From Chloroflexaceae bacterium (lineage in GTDB: Bacteria > Chloroflexota > Chloroflexia > Chloroflexales > Chloroflexaceae): a stretch of DNA of 36,285 nucleotides. Positions 26,181 through 34,290 of this stretch are shown here, piece after piece. Numbering within the stretch: the first letter of the stretch is position 1; each line of letters opens with the position of its first letter. Location of the stretch: the NCBI GenBank assembly GCA_012031225.1, contig JAAUTZ010000035.1:1-36285 (forward strand), given 5' to 3'. Below the pieces are notes generated by a model that saw nothing but the letters and a program-made list of their open reading frames with translations, made no database searches and had not been told where the DNA came from. A program made the translations under genes and the position numbers.

Positions 26181-26246
26181 AAGAGACTAACAGCGATTAG
26201 CATCGTTGGGTGATCTTGGTATGTTCAAAACATCGGGCGCGTTCCC

Positions 26247-26276
26247 CACCCGCACCTTGACGGGTGTTTCTTTTTG
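26247..26276 (+). terminator. Attenuator-like intrinsic terminator in the infC leader
   Basis: CACCCG (26247-26252) pairs with CGGGTG (26261-26266) around 8 bases, followed at once by TTTCTTTTT, the only clear T tract after a hairpin in this window. It lies between the promoter and the infC Shine-Dalgarno. Upstream GGGTG near 26205-26209 could pair with the left arm and form a competing antiterminator. In Bacillus the infC-rpmI-rplT leader ends transcription early under L20 control; the same logic is inferred here. Confidence 0.7.
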
Positions 26277-26324
26277 AAACAGCGCACCGATTGCCGATGA
26301 ACCAGATTACAAAGGAGTAAACCA

Positions 26325-27161
26325 ATCAGAGAGCGGTTTCGGATCAATAACCGAATACGTGCGCGAGAAGTGCGTTTAATCGGGGTGGATGGCGCACAGG
26401 TGGGCATTGTTAGTGTCCAAGAGGCGCAGCGGATGGCGGATGAGCATGGCGTGGATTTGGTGGAAGTGGCTCCCAATGCTACCCCGCCGGTGTGCCGCCT
26501 GATGGACTATGGCAAGTTTCGCTATGAGCAGAGCAAGAAAGAGCGTGAAGCCCGCAAGAACCAACGCCAAACCGAGCTGAAGGAAGTGCGCCTGAAGCCC
26601 AAAACCGGCGATCACGACTTGGGTGTGAAAGCCCGCCAAGCGCGTAAGTTCTTGCACGCTGGCGATAAAGTCAAGTTTACGGTGCGGTTTCGCGGGCGTG
26701 AGTTGGCGCATACGGAGGTCGGGCGTGAAATCCTCGATGAGATTGTCGAGCAGTTGCGCGACATTGCCGTTGTCGAGCAGAAGCCCTTGATGGAAAGCCG
26801 CGCCATGACTGTCGTGCTGGCACCGAATGCGAAGGTGCTGAAAGCTGCTCAGCAGGCCCAGAAAGATCTGGCCCGTCGCCAACGCGAGGAGAAGCAACGC
26901 CGCCTCGCCGGAGAAGATGCCCCCACCAGCGCGGACGAGCCTACGCCGCTCAGTGATGATGAGGCAGTAGATGAGGATGACGAACTCGATCTGCTCGATG
27001 ATGAAGATGTCGAGCTGGATGATGAGTTCGAGGACGACGAGGATTTTGAGGACGACGATGACGATGAGGATGATGAAGACGACGACGATGAGGATGATGA
27101 AGACGATGAAGACGATGAAGACGATGACGGCGACGTTGAGGTAGCTAAGAAACGCCGTTAG
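26325..27161 (+). CDS. infC: Translation initiation factor IF-3 with a long acidic tail, ATC start
   Basis: IF-3 binds the 30S subunit and checks start-codon pairing. The conserved N-terminus RINNRIRAREVRLIGVDGAQVGIV begins upstream of the first GTG in frame (26370). The only start that keeps it is ATC at 26325, preceded 7 bases away by AAAGGAG. Rare starts (ATT, ATC) are known for infC and make it self-limiting. VDLVEVAPNATPPVCRLMDYGKFRYE and the C-terminal domain (VKFTVRFRGRELAHTEVGREIL) follow. After residue 197 a tail of about 80 mostly Asp/Glu residues ends VAKKRR; normal IF-3 is about 170-180 residues. First gene of infC-rpmI-rplT. Confidence 0.93.
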   Translation: MRERFRINNRIRAREVRLIGVDGAQVGIVSVQEAQRMADEHGVDLVEVAPNATPPVCRLMDYGKFRYEQSKKEREARKNQRQTELKEVRLKPKTGDHDLGVKARQARKFLHAGDKVKFTVRFRGRELAHTEVGREILDEIVEQLRDIAVVEQKPLMESRAMTVVLAPNAKVLKAAQQAQKDLARRQREEKQRRLAGEDAPTSADEPTPLSDDEAVDEDDELDLLDDEDVELDDEFEDDEDFEDDDDDEDDEDDDDEDDEDDEDDEDDDGDVEVAKKRR

Positions 27162-27188
27162 CGGCACATCGCCCAGAAGGAACCAGTT

Positions 27189-27392
27189 ATGCCAAAGCAG
27201 AAGATGAAAACCCATAAGGGAGCCAAACGCCGCTTCAAAGTAACCGGCACTGGCAAAATTTTGCAGACCAAGCAGGGGCGCGGCGTGAAGCGCAACCGCT
27301 CGAAGCGGGCGCGGAATATGTACAGCAAGATGCTTCCTTTGCACCCCTCAAATGAAGGGCATTTGGCGGTAGCCTTGCCCTACGGTCTCTAA
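27189..27392 (+). CDS. rpmI: 50S ribosomal protein L35
   Basis: A 67-residue basic protein. [31 protein letters not shown] is the L35 signature, and the ending LPYGL resembles the family's usual LPY. It lies 27 bases after infC and 57 before rplT, the standard order. AGAAGGAAC (about 27175-27183) serves as Shine-Dalgarno. Confidence 0.93.
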   Translation: MPKQKMKTHKGAKRRFKVTGTGKILQTKQGRGVKRNRSKRARNMYSKMLPLHPSNEGHLAVALPYGL

Positions 27393-27449
27393 TCCGTAGT
27401 GTGGAGCGTGCCCATTACAGCGTAAGTGTGTTAGGAGGAAACAACAGGA

Positions 27450-27814
27450 ATGGCTCGTGTAAAACGTGGCGTGATGGCGCGGAAAGCGCATCGCAATGTA
27501 CTCAAGTTAGCGAAGGGCTTTCGCAGCAGCCGCAGCCGCCACTTTCGCGTAGCAAACGAAGCAGTGCTGCACTCGCTCTCGTATGCCTACAAAGATCGCC
27601 GGCGACGCAAGCGCGATATGCGCCGCCTCTGGATTATGCGGATCAATGCCGCGCCCGCCTCAACGGGATGAGCTACAGCCGCCTGATCGAGGGGCTGAAG
27701 GTAGCTGGGATTGACATTGATCGCAAGATCCTCGCTGATATGGCGGTGCGTGATCTGAACGGCTTCAATGCCGTTGTCGCGCAGGTCAAGGCGGCGCAGG
27801 CTCCTGCCGCCTAA
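27450..27814 (+). CDS. rplT: 50S ribosomal protein L20 (frameshifted in this sequence)
   Basis: L20 is needed early in 50S assembly. [68 protein letters not shown] is correct L20 in one frame, but it then runs to a stop at 27669-27671. The remainder, [34 protein letters not shown]..., continues in another frame to 27814. Adding one G at about 27648-27650 restores [16 protein letters not shown] and a protein of about 121 residues, normal length. Because L20 is essential in most bacteria, an error in the sequence is much more likely than a true mutation. AGGAGG precedes the ATG. Confidence 0.93.
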
Positions 27815-27852
27815 GCCTTCGCCGAGTGTCCGGTAGCGGGCGCACCGTAGCA

Positions 27853-28668
27853 ATGATTACCAGCCCGGCGAACCCGCACGTCAAGATCATCCGCTCGCTG
27901 GCAACGAACCGCAAGGAACGGGCCCGTGAGCGGCTTTTCGTGTTGGAAGGGGTGCGCCTGATTAGCGATGCCCGCGCCGCGCACGCCACGCTGCCGCTGC
28001 TGCTCTACGATCATGAGCAGCTTGCCAGCACACCCGCCGGAGCTGCGCTGCTCGCCCAGATCGCCGATCTGCCGCAGAGCTACCCCGCCACGGCCCGCGT
28101 GATTGCTGCCGCCACCGCCACAGTTTCGCCGCAGGGGGTGGTGGCACTGGCCCAGATGCCCAACTGGGACGCGGCAACCCTGCCTGCGCCAGCTCATCCG
28201 GCTGCACCGGTGCTGGTGCTAGATACGCTGCAAGACCCCGGCAATGCCGGTACGCTGCTCCGTTCGGCGGTGGCGGCGGGTGTGCAAGCCGTGCTGACTA
28301 CCACAGGCACTGTTGACCTGTATAGCCCGAAGGTGGTGCGGGCCGGCATGTCCGCCCATTTCGCGCTGCCGCTGCTGCCCGACCTGACGTGGGATGCGAT
28401 CCACGTCACGTTGCATGCCCTGCTCGGCTCGCCCCCCCGAATCTATGCCGCCGATATGCACGGCGACTGGCCCTACTACGCCGCCGATTGGCTCCAGCCC
28501 GCCGCGCTGCTGATTGGCAATGAGGCGCACGGCATCAGTGCCGCAGCGCGGGCCGCCGCTACCCAGCTACTCTCCATTCCGATGTGCGCCACCACCGAAT
28601 CGCTGAACGCTGCGATTGCGGGAAGTGTTATACTATTTGAAGCGTTGCGCCAACGCAGTGGAGCATAG
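27853..28668 (+). CDS. SpoU/TrmH-family RNA 2'-O-methyltransferase
   Basis: A SPOUT-class enzyme of about 271 residues. MITSPANPHVKIIRSLATNRKERARERLFVLEGVRLI is the substrate-binding domain typical of 23S rRNA methyltransferases (TsnR/RlmB-like). The knotted domain has VLDTLQDPGNAGTLLRSAVAAGV (motif 1), LLIGNEAHGIS (motif 2) and IPMCATTESLNAAIAGSVILFEALRQR (motif 3). The ATG at 27853 matches the family start; an earlier in-frame ATG at 27826 adds only MSGSGRTVA. It lies 38 bases after rplT and before pheS, a neighbourhood seen in many bacteria. Target nucleotide not determinable. Confidence 0.9.
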   Translation: MITSPANPHVKIIRSLATNRKERARERLFVLEGVRLISDARAAHATLPLLLYDHEQLASTPAGAALLAQIADLPQSYPATARVIAAATATVSPQGVVALAQMPNWDAATLPAPAHPAAPVLVLDTLQDPGNAGTLLRSAVAAGVQAVLTTTGTVDLYSPKVVRAGMSAHFALPLLPDLTWDAIHVTLHALLGSPPRIYAADMHGDWPYYAADWLQPAALLIGNEAHGISAAARAAATQLLSIPMCATTESLNAAIAGSVILFEALRQRSGA

Positions 28669-28786
28669 CTGCGCGGTGATCGGTGCAAGGTGGTGAAGCT
28701 GCGGCGCACCCGGCCCTACCGTGTGGTGCTACGCCTGCTTGCTCGCACCGGACACCGGACATAGCAGGACAAAGGATAGCTACCCG

Positions 28787-29839
28787 ATGGAGATGGAGAT
28801 GCAGACCGAACTGAGCCAACTTGAGCAGCAGGCTCAGCACGAGCTAGGCTCAATCGAGAGCCTTGAAGCCCTTGCCCAATGGAAGAGCAGCTATCTGGGC
28901 AAGAGTGGCGCACTGACCCGCCTCAGCAAGGGCATGGGCAAGCTCGCCGCCGACGAACGCCCAGCAATGGGCAAACGCCTCAACGAAGTCAAAGAGAGCC
29001 TCGAAGCCGCTTTTGCCACCGCCGAAGCACGCCTCAAAGGGGCTGCCCGCGCCGCCCAGCTCGCCAGCGAGCGGGTGGATGTAACCCTGCCGGGGCGGGT
29101 GCCGGATGTCGGCGCACTGCACATCACCACGCAGGTGCTGCGCGATGTGGTGGCAATCTTTGCCGAGCTGGGCTTTCAGGTGTGGGAGAGCCGCGAAGTT
29201 GAGCTGGATGATTACAACTTTGGCTTGCTCAATTTCCCGCCCGATCACCCGGCCCGCGATATGCAAGATACCTTCTACATTGATCTGCCGCCGGATGCGC
29301 CGCGGGTGCTGCTCCGCACGCACACCTCGCCGGGCCAGATCCACGCGATGCGCCGCTATGCGCCGGAGCCGGTGCGTGTGCTGTTGCCGGGCAAGTGCTT
29401 CCGCAACGAGCAAGTCACAGCCCGTAGCGAGTTTATGTTCCACCAATTTGAATTTCTGGCGGTGGGCGAACAGATTACGCTCGGCGATCTGAAGGGGACG
29501 CTCTTGGCATTTGCCGAGCGGATGTTTGGAGTGGGCACGCAGGTGCGCTTGCGAGCGAGCTACTTTCCCTTTACCGAGCCAAGTGCCGAGATGGACATCA
29601 CCTGCTTCTTGTGTGGCGGCAAAGGCTGCCGCATCTGCAAGTATGCCGGCTGGCTAGAGATTGGCGGGTGCGGCATGGTGCATCCGAATGTGTTGCGAAA
29701 TGGTGGCTACGATCCGGAACGCTTCAGTGGCTTTGCGGGCGGCTTTGGGCCCGAGCGCATCGCCATGCTCAAATATGGCATTGAAGATATTCGCTGGTTC
29801 CACAGTGGCGATCTGCGCTTTGTGGATCAGTTCCGCTAG
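28787..29839 (+). CDS. pheS: Phenylalanine-tRNA ligase subunit alpha
   Basis: A 350-residue class II synthetase subunit. It has an N-terminal coiled coil (TELSQLEQQAQ...ALAQWKSSYLGKSGALTRLSKGMGKL), motif 2 (FRNEQVTARSEFMFHQFEFLAVG) and motif 3 (GGFGPERIAMLKYGIEDIRWFHSGDLRFVDQF). A Cys cluster (CFLCGGKGCRICKYAGWLEIGGCGMVHPNVL) is found in many bacterial PheS proteins. The start at 28787 follows AAAGGA by 10 bases; two more in-frame ATGs follow at 28793 and 28799. pheT, usually next, is not here: the following gene is a membrane protein. Confidence 0.95.
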   Translation: MEMEMQTELSQLEQQAQHELGSIESLEALAQWKSSYLGKSGALTRLSKGMGKLAADERPAMGKRLNEVKESLEAAFATAEARLKGAARAAQLASERVDVTLPGRVPDVGALHITTQVLRDVVAIFAELGFQVWESREVELDDYNFGLLNFPPDHPARDMQDTFYIDLPPDAPRVLLRTHTSPGQIHAMRRYAPEPVRVLLPGKCFRNEQVTARSEFMFHQFEFLAVGEQITLGDLKGTLLAFAERMFGVGTQVRLRASYFPFTEPSAEMDITCFLCGGKGCRICKYAGWLEIGGCGMVHPNVLRNGGYDPERFSGFAGGFGPERIAMLKYGIEDIRWFHSGDLRFVDQFR

Positions 29840-29848
29840 CCTACGCCA

Positions 29849-31687
29849 GTGGGCTTGCAAACGCTAACGCGGCGCTCTATTCCGGCGTGGCTCTGGTGCG
29901 TCGGGGTGGGCATCGTGTTTATCGGGCTGGCGTGGCAATACCAGCGTGCCGTGCCGCTCGGTGAGGGCCCCGATGAGCCGGGCCACATGCGCTACGTGCT
30001 GTTCCTCGCGGGCGAACGCCGCCTGCCAATCCAACGCCAGCCCTATGCTACTAGCGACGTGCCCGGCGAAGGGCATCAACCGCCGCTGGCGTATCTGCTT
30101 GCCGCCCCGACTGCCGCATGGCTTGCCCCCGCTCAGCGCACGCTCGCGCTGACGAGCAACCCACGCTTTACGTGGAGCGGCGGTGATCAGGCGGCGGCGT
30201 TTATGCGCGGCAGCAATCAATACCCGCCGCGTCAGGATGAAATGCGGGCGTGGCAGTTGGCGCGGCTGTTGGGCATCCCGCTCGGCGTGCTGACGCTGGT
30301 GGGGGTGTGGGGCAGTGCGCGGCTGCTCAGCCCCCACGATCACTGGTTTGCGCTCCTTGCAACTATGCTTGTGGCAACCTTGCCCCAATTCCTGTTTATG
30401 TCGGCCCTTGTCACCAACGATACCCTGCTCACCACGCTCAGTGCCGTGCTGCTCTGGGTCTGCCTTGCCCTGCTGAACGGTGGGCCACAATCGCCGCGCA
30501 GCACGCACCTGATCATCGTGGCTGGGGTGCTGTGTGCGTTGGCCCTCCTCACCAAGCAGAGTGCGCTGCTGCTGCTGCCACTGGTGGCGGCAGTCGTCTG
30601 GATCGTAGGCGGGCTGCGCGGCGTGGGGTGGTGGGCCGCCATTACGGCAGGCGGGGCGGGCTGGTGGTATCTCCGCAACGTGTGGCTCTACGGCGATTTG
30701 TTTGGCTTGCAGAGCTTCCGCGAAAGCTACACCACCGCGCCCATGCAGTGGACTGAACCAGCGGCGTGGGGGGCAGCCATCGGGCAACTCTTCCGCTCGA
30801 CGTGGGCCCTGTTCGGCTGGGTCAATCTGCCCGCGCCTGCGTGGGTGTATGCCTTGTATATTGGGGTAGTGCTACTCGCCGCGATAATGGGTGGCTGCGC
30901 AGGTATCAGGGGGCAGGGGGCAGGGCGCGAGATGTATGGTTCTGGGACGAGGCGGTGGTACTTGTGGCTGCCGGTGCTCGCATTGCCGCTGCTCGCGCTG
31001 CTGTGGCTGTTCAGCTTTGCGGCGGTGGCGGGAGTGGTGGCATGGCAGGGGCGGTTGCTCTTTCCGGCCCTAGCGGCGGGCGCACTGCTCCTAGCGGGCG
31101 GGCTACGGGCCCTGCCGGTCCGTGTGCTCGTACCGCTGCTCGCGGTGCTGATCGGGGTGGCGGCGTGGCTGCCGCATAGCATCATTGGGCCGGCCTACCA
31201 GTGGTACACCCTGCCGCCCGCACAGGCGCAACAGCAGCGCGGGCAGCCGACCTACGCCCGCTTTGCGGCGGCGTGGGAGCAAGGCGTAGAGCTGCACGGC
31301 TGGGAGCTTGACCCGGCTGTGCCGCGTGCGGGCGATGACCTGCACCTGCGTTTGACGTGGCACGCGCTCGAACCTGTGCCCCGCGACTGGACGGTCTTTA
31401 TCCATCTGGTGGAGCGTGGCGATGGCGATACGATTGTGGCGCAGAGCAACAGCCGCCCGCAACAGGGGCAGTTCCCAACGACGCTGTGGACGGCGGGCGA
31501 TTGGCTCCGTGATACGCATACCATAGCCCTACCTGCTACGCTTGCACCCGCGACCTACACCGTGCGCGTGGGGCTGTATCGCCCGCGCCAGAGCGACCCC
31601 CGTCGCGGCACACGGCAGGCTGTGTGGGCGGCAGATGGGCAGCCGCTCGGAACTTACACCGATGTGGGCACGGTGCAGGTGCGCTAG
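29849..31687 (+). CDS. Polytopic membrane glycosyltransferase-like protein (DUF2142/GT39-like)
   Basis: A 612-residue integral membrane protein starting at GTG, 9 bases after pheS. The first helix (about 13-30) is followed by the loop motif EGPDEPGHMRYVLFLAGERRLP, the acidic/His signature of lipid-linked-sugar transferases in the DUF2142/PMT-like group. Roughly ten helices extend to about residue 440. The C-terminal 140 residues form a soluble beta-rich domain (GVELHGWELDP...AGDDLHLRLTWHALEPVPRDWTVFIHLV...TYTVRVGLYRP). A heptamer repeat sits in the loop before the helix WLPVLALPLLALLWLFSFAAV. Transfer of sugars to surface glycans or proteins is inference. Confidence 0.75.
   Translation: MGLQTLTRRSIPAWLWCVGVGIVFIGLAWQYQRAVPLGEGPDEPGHMRYVLFLAGERRLPIQRQPYATSDVPGEGHQPPLAYLLAAPTAAWLAPAQRTLALTSNPRFTWSGGDQAAAFMRGSNQYPPRQDEMRAWQLARLLGIPLGVLTLVGVWGSARLLSPHDHWFALLATMLVATLPQFLFMSALVTNDTLLTTLSAVLLWVCLALLNGGPQSPRSTHLIIVAGVLCALALLTKQSALLLLPLVAAVVWIVGGLRGVGWWAAITAGGAGWWYLRNVWLYGDLFGLQSFRESYTTAPMQWTEPAAWGAAIGQLFRSTWALFGWVNLPAPAWVYALYIGVVLLAAIMGGCAGIRGQGAGREMYGSGTRRWYLWLPVLALPLLALLWLFSFAAVAGVVAWQGRLLFPALAAGALLLAGGLRALPVRVLVPLLAVLIGVAAWLPHSIIGPAYQWYTLPPAQAQQQRGQPTYARFAAAWEQGVELHGWELDPAVPRAGDDLHLRLTWHALEPVPRDWTVFIHLVERGDGDTIVAQSNSRPQQGQFPTTLWTAGDWLRDTHTIALPATLAPATYTVRVGLYRPRQSDPRRGTRQAVWAADGQPLGTYTDVGTVQVR
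30902..30929. repeat. Heptamer repeat inside the membrane glycosyltransferase gene
   Basis: Four 7-base units in register, GGTATCA, GGGGGCA, GGGGGCA, GGGCGCG, related to the array at 16424-16458. They encode GIRGQGAGRE in a loop between two membrane helices and do not break the frame. Confidence 0.7.
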
Positions 31688-32127
31688 TGGGGGTCTTTGT
31701 TGGTGGGGCTAGCTTGGGCCTTGAGAATGTCGCGGATCTCGCCCAGCAGAGCCTCCGTGCTGGGCGGCGCATCCGCTGGCATAGGAGCCAGTGCATACGC
31801 GGCACGGGCGTGATTAAATGAGCGCACAATAAAAAACATCACCACGCTGAGGATGAGGAACGACAGCAGCGCATTGATAAACAAGCCATAGTTGATCGTC
31901 GCGGCTCCGGCGGCTTGGGCCGCGGCCAGTGAGGGGTAGCTCTGCCCGTCCAGCGCAAGGAACAGGTTGCTGAAATCCACCCCGCCGAGGATCAAGCCAA
32001 TCGGGGGCATGATAATATCGTTGACCAGCGAAGTCACGATGCCATTAAACGCCGCGCCCATAATAAACGCTACTGCCAGATCAATCACATTGCCGCGCAG
32101 AATAAACGTGCGAAACTCATTGTACAT
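31684..32127 (-). CDS. mscL: Large-conductance mechanosensitive channel
   Basis: A 147-residue channel that opens under membrane tension to release solutes on osmotic downshock. MYNEFRTFILRGNVIDLAVAFIMGAAFNGIVTSLVNDIIMPPIGLILGGVDFSNLF covers the N-terminal helix and pore-lining TM1. YGLFINALLSFLILSVVMFFIVRSFN is TM2, and a short cytosolic helix (STEALLGEIRDILKAQ) ends it. AGGAGG precedes the ATG. It is last in a five-gene minus run and overlaps the end of the convergent glycosyltransferase-like gene by 4 bases. Confidence 0.96.
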   Translation of the reverse strand: MYNEFRTFILRGNVIDLAVAFIMGAAFNGIVTSLVNDIIMPPIGLILGGVDFSNLFLALDGQSYPSLAAAQAAGAATINYGLFINALLSFLILSVVMFFIVRSFNHARAAYALAPMPADAPPSTEALLGEIRDILKAQASPTNKDPH

Positions 32128-32154
32128 TGTGCTGTGCCTCCTGAATCGGCTGAT

Positions 32155-33192
32155 TTAGCCCAAGCCCGCGTATAGCTCGCGGAAGCTATGCCCTAGCGGT
32201 TCATACCCAAATAGCCGCACCACCTTCTCGCGCCCGTGCCAGCCATACGCGGTGCGGCGCGGTGCATCCTCGCCCAGCTCCTGCACGGCGGCGGCATAGC
32301 CGTCTACGTCATCGCGGGCAACGAGCAAGCCGTTCTGCGCGTGATCTACGACCTCTGGCAGGGCACTGGCATTGGTGGTGACAACTGGCCGACCACACGC
32401 CAATGCTTCGGCGGGGGCAATCCCAAACCCTTCGAGGCGCGAGGGGAACAACAGCAGATCGCAGCTCTGATAGGCGGCTACCAGCCCCGCCCGATCTGGC
32501 GAGCCGATGGGGATCATGCGCGGGTGCGGCGGTGTGCTAGCCGCCCCCTGAAAGCCACTGGTGTAGTACAGCACATAGTCATTGGGCAGGCGATCCATAA
32601 TCGCCGGAAGCAGATCAAACCCTTTGCGGCGCGTGCGATTGCCAACGAATAGCAGGCGGATGCGGGCGTGGGGCGCGGCGGCAACTGGCACGCCATCGTC
32701 GCGGCGGTGCAGGTCGGGTGTCGGGGTGAATACATCGGTGTCAATCCCATCGTAGATCAGCACTGTGTCGGTGCGCCCGTAGGTTTGCACAACTTGTTGC
32801 TGGGTGAAGCGACTGACACAGACCACCCGATCTGCCCTGAGGATAGACCACTTGTCATAACGCGATTCGATAAGGGCGTAGAAGAGGCGTTGCTGCCACG
32901 AGCTATACGGCTGCAATGCCGGATCGCTGGTCAGGTGATGCACCGTCGTCACGACGGGCAAGCCGCTTGCCCGTAGCGCAAAGGCGATCCGCGAACGCCC
33001 CTGCACCAGATCGAAGCCGTGCCACCAGTGCGCGGGCAGCCCCCGCGCGATCAGCATGGGCGCGAAGTTGTAGATTTCGGGCAGGCGCAGCAGGGCTGGC
33101 TGTAGCCCCTGCTGCTGCACCGCACGGGTGATGTTCTGGATTCCGAAATCCACCCCACCGCGCCCCGTTGGAGATACATACAAAGGGCGCAT
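32155..33192 (-). CDS. Glycosyltransferase family 4-like protein
   Basis: A 345-residue GT-B enzyme. The donor-binding half contains RIRLLFVGNRTRRKGFDLLPAIM and FPSRLEGFGIAPAEALACGRPVVTTNASALPEVV, whose paired Glu residues (E-x7-E pattern) bind the sugar nucleotide. The N-terminal half has GGVDFGIQNITRAV and ITTVHH-like VVTTVHHLTSDP. Such retaining enzymes build surface glycans; donor and acceptor are unknown. The start lies 3 bases after the stop of the methyltransferase upstream, so both are probably one operon. Confidence 0.88.
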   Translation of the reverse strand: MRPLYVSPTGRGGVDFGIQNITRAVQQQGLQPALLRLPEIYNFAPMLIARGLPAHWWHGFDLVQGRSRIAFALRASGLPVVTTVHHLTSDPALQPYSSWQQRLFYALIESRYDKWSILRADRVVCVSRFTQQQVVQTYGRTDTVLIYDGIDTDVFTPTPDLHRRDDGVPVAAAPHARIRLLFVGNRTRRKGFDLLPAIMDRLPNDYVLYYTSGFQGAASTPPHPRMIPIGSPDRAGLVAAYQSCDLLLFPSRLEGFGIAPAEALACGRPVVTTNASALPEVVDHAQNGLLVARDDVDGYAAAVQELGEDAPRRTAYGWHGREKVVRLFGYEPLGHSFRELYAGLG

Positions 33193-33195
33193 AGA

Positions 33196-34290
33196 TCAGG
33201 GTTGCTCCTTCTCTACCAGCAGAAAGTAGCTCCCGTTCCGCATCCAGCCAAACAGCCACAGATCGAGTTCCATCATGAGGGTAACGGCGTGCAAGCCGTA
33301 ATACACCGCCCCGCGCCGTTGCAAGTAGCCGCGAAAGCGTTGGCGGGCACGGATCTCACGCTGGGTTCCGTTGGTCTGTTCTGGGCTAGGTGCAGAGGGC
33401 GCGGCAGGGGCGGGGTGGCTTGGCGGGGCGGTGGCTGCCGCCGTGCGCCCGACTACCGCCTCACCGAGCTTCATCAGCACATGCTCCACAAAGGTGGTGA
33501 ATAGGCTATTCCAGAAGACGGCCCGCACCGGCTTGAGGCCCGCCTGTTGCATGGCATCCAGCACATCTTCCCACGTCTCCAGTGCCTTCAGGTGATCTGA
33601 CTTGCGGCGGGCTTCGCGCTCAAAATCGTAGACACCGAGCCGCACAAAGAGCTGGCCTAGCTTGCGGCTCAGGTCAATCGCAGGCTGAAGCGGCGAGCGT
33701 TCGCGGGTATTCGAGAAGACTACAAAGCGTCCGCCCGGCTTCAGCACGCGGGCCGTCTCGCGGAGGTAGGCATCAATCACATCACGCGGGAAATGCTCCA
33801 GCACATCTATCGAGAAGCCTTTGTCGAAGCTGTTATCGGCAAAGGGCAAGACCCGCGCATCGGATTGCACCAGTGCGACGTGGGCGATAGCAGCATCGGC
33901 AAACAGCGTTGCCGGATCACTGCCGACCATCAAGCCGACCTGCTCGGCATTCCACGCGGCAAATTTGGCACTGCCACAGCCACTATCCAGCACAACATCA
34001 TGCGGCGTGAATTGCAATAGGCGCAGCAGCTCACGGTTGCGAACCCCGGCTGCGAGTAGGGGCGGGGCAAGCTCGCGGTAATCTAGCTCATTGGCGAGTT
34101 GCGCTTCTTCCGCCACATACTTCGAGACATAGCCAAATTCCGCCCCACGCGGCATCATATCGAGGTAGCCGGTGTGCATGGGGTAGGTGCTGCCACACGC
34201 GCCACAGCACACCGCCCCAGCAATCACATACAGATCGCGGGCTTGGCAGGTGGGGCATTGCAGCAAGGGGAAGAGCGCACGCGGGATCAT
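33196..34290 (-). CDS. Class I SAM-dependent methyltransferase with N-terminal zinc ribbon
   Basis: A 364-residue protein. Residues 1-47 form a Trm112-like zinc ribbon (LLQCPTCQ...AVCCGACGSTYPMHTGYLDMMP). The Rossmann methyltransferase domain has motif I VVLDSGCGSAKFAAW, acidic motif II-like GSDPATLF, and FSIDVLEHFPRDVIDAYLRETARVLKPGGRFVVFSN. The C-terminal part has a Pro/Ala-rich segment, then a hydrophobic stretch (GLHAVTLMMELDLWLFGWM), possibly membrane-associated. Placement beside a GT4 enzyme suggests glycan or lipid modification. Its ATG overlaps the upstream stop as ATGA. Confidence 0.85.
   Translation of the reverse strand: MIPRALFPLLQCPTCQARDLYVIAGAVCCGACGSTYPMHTGYLDMMPRGAEFGYVSKYVAEEAQLANELDYRELAPPLLAAGVRNRELLRLLQFTPHDVVLDSGCGSAKFAAWNAEQVGLMVGSDPATLFADAAIAHVALVQSDARVLPFADNSFDKGFSIDVLEHFPRDVIDAYLRETARVLKPGGRFVVFSNTRERSPLQPAIDLSRKLGQLFVRLGVYDFEREARRKSDHLKALETWEDVLDAMQQAGLKPVRAVFWNSLFTTFVEHVLMKLGEAVVGRTAAATAPPSHPAPAAPSAPSPEQTNGTQREIRARQRFRGYLQRRGAVYYGLHAVTLMMELDLWLFGWMRNGSYFLLVEKEQP

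Noticed and set aside
26376-27344. 322-codon minus-strand open frame with long Val/Ile runs
   Set aside because: The apparent hydrophobic stretches are simply the antisense of the Asp/Glu tail of IF-3.
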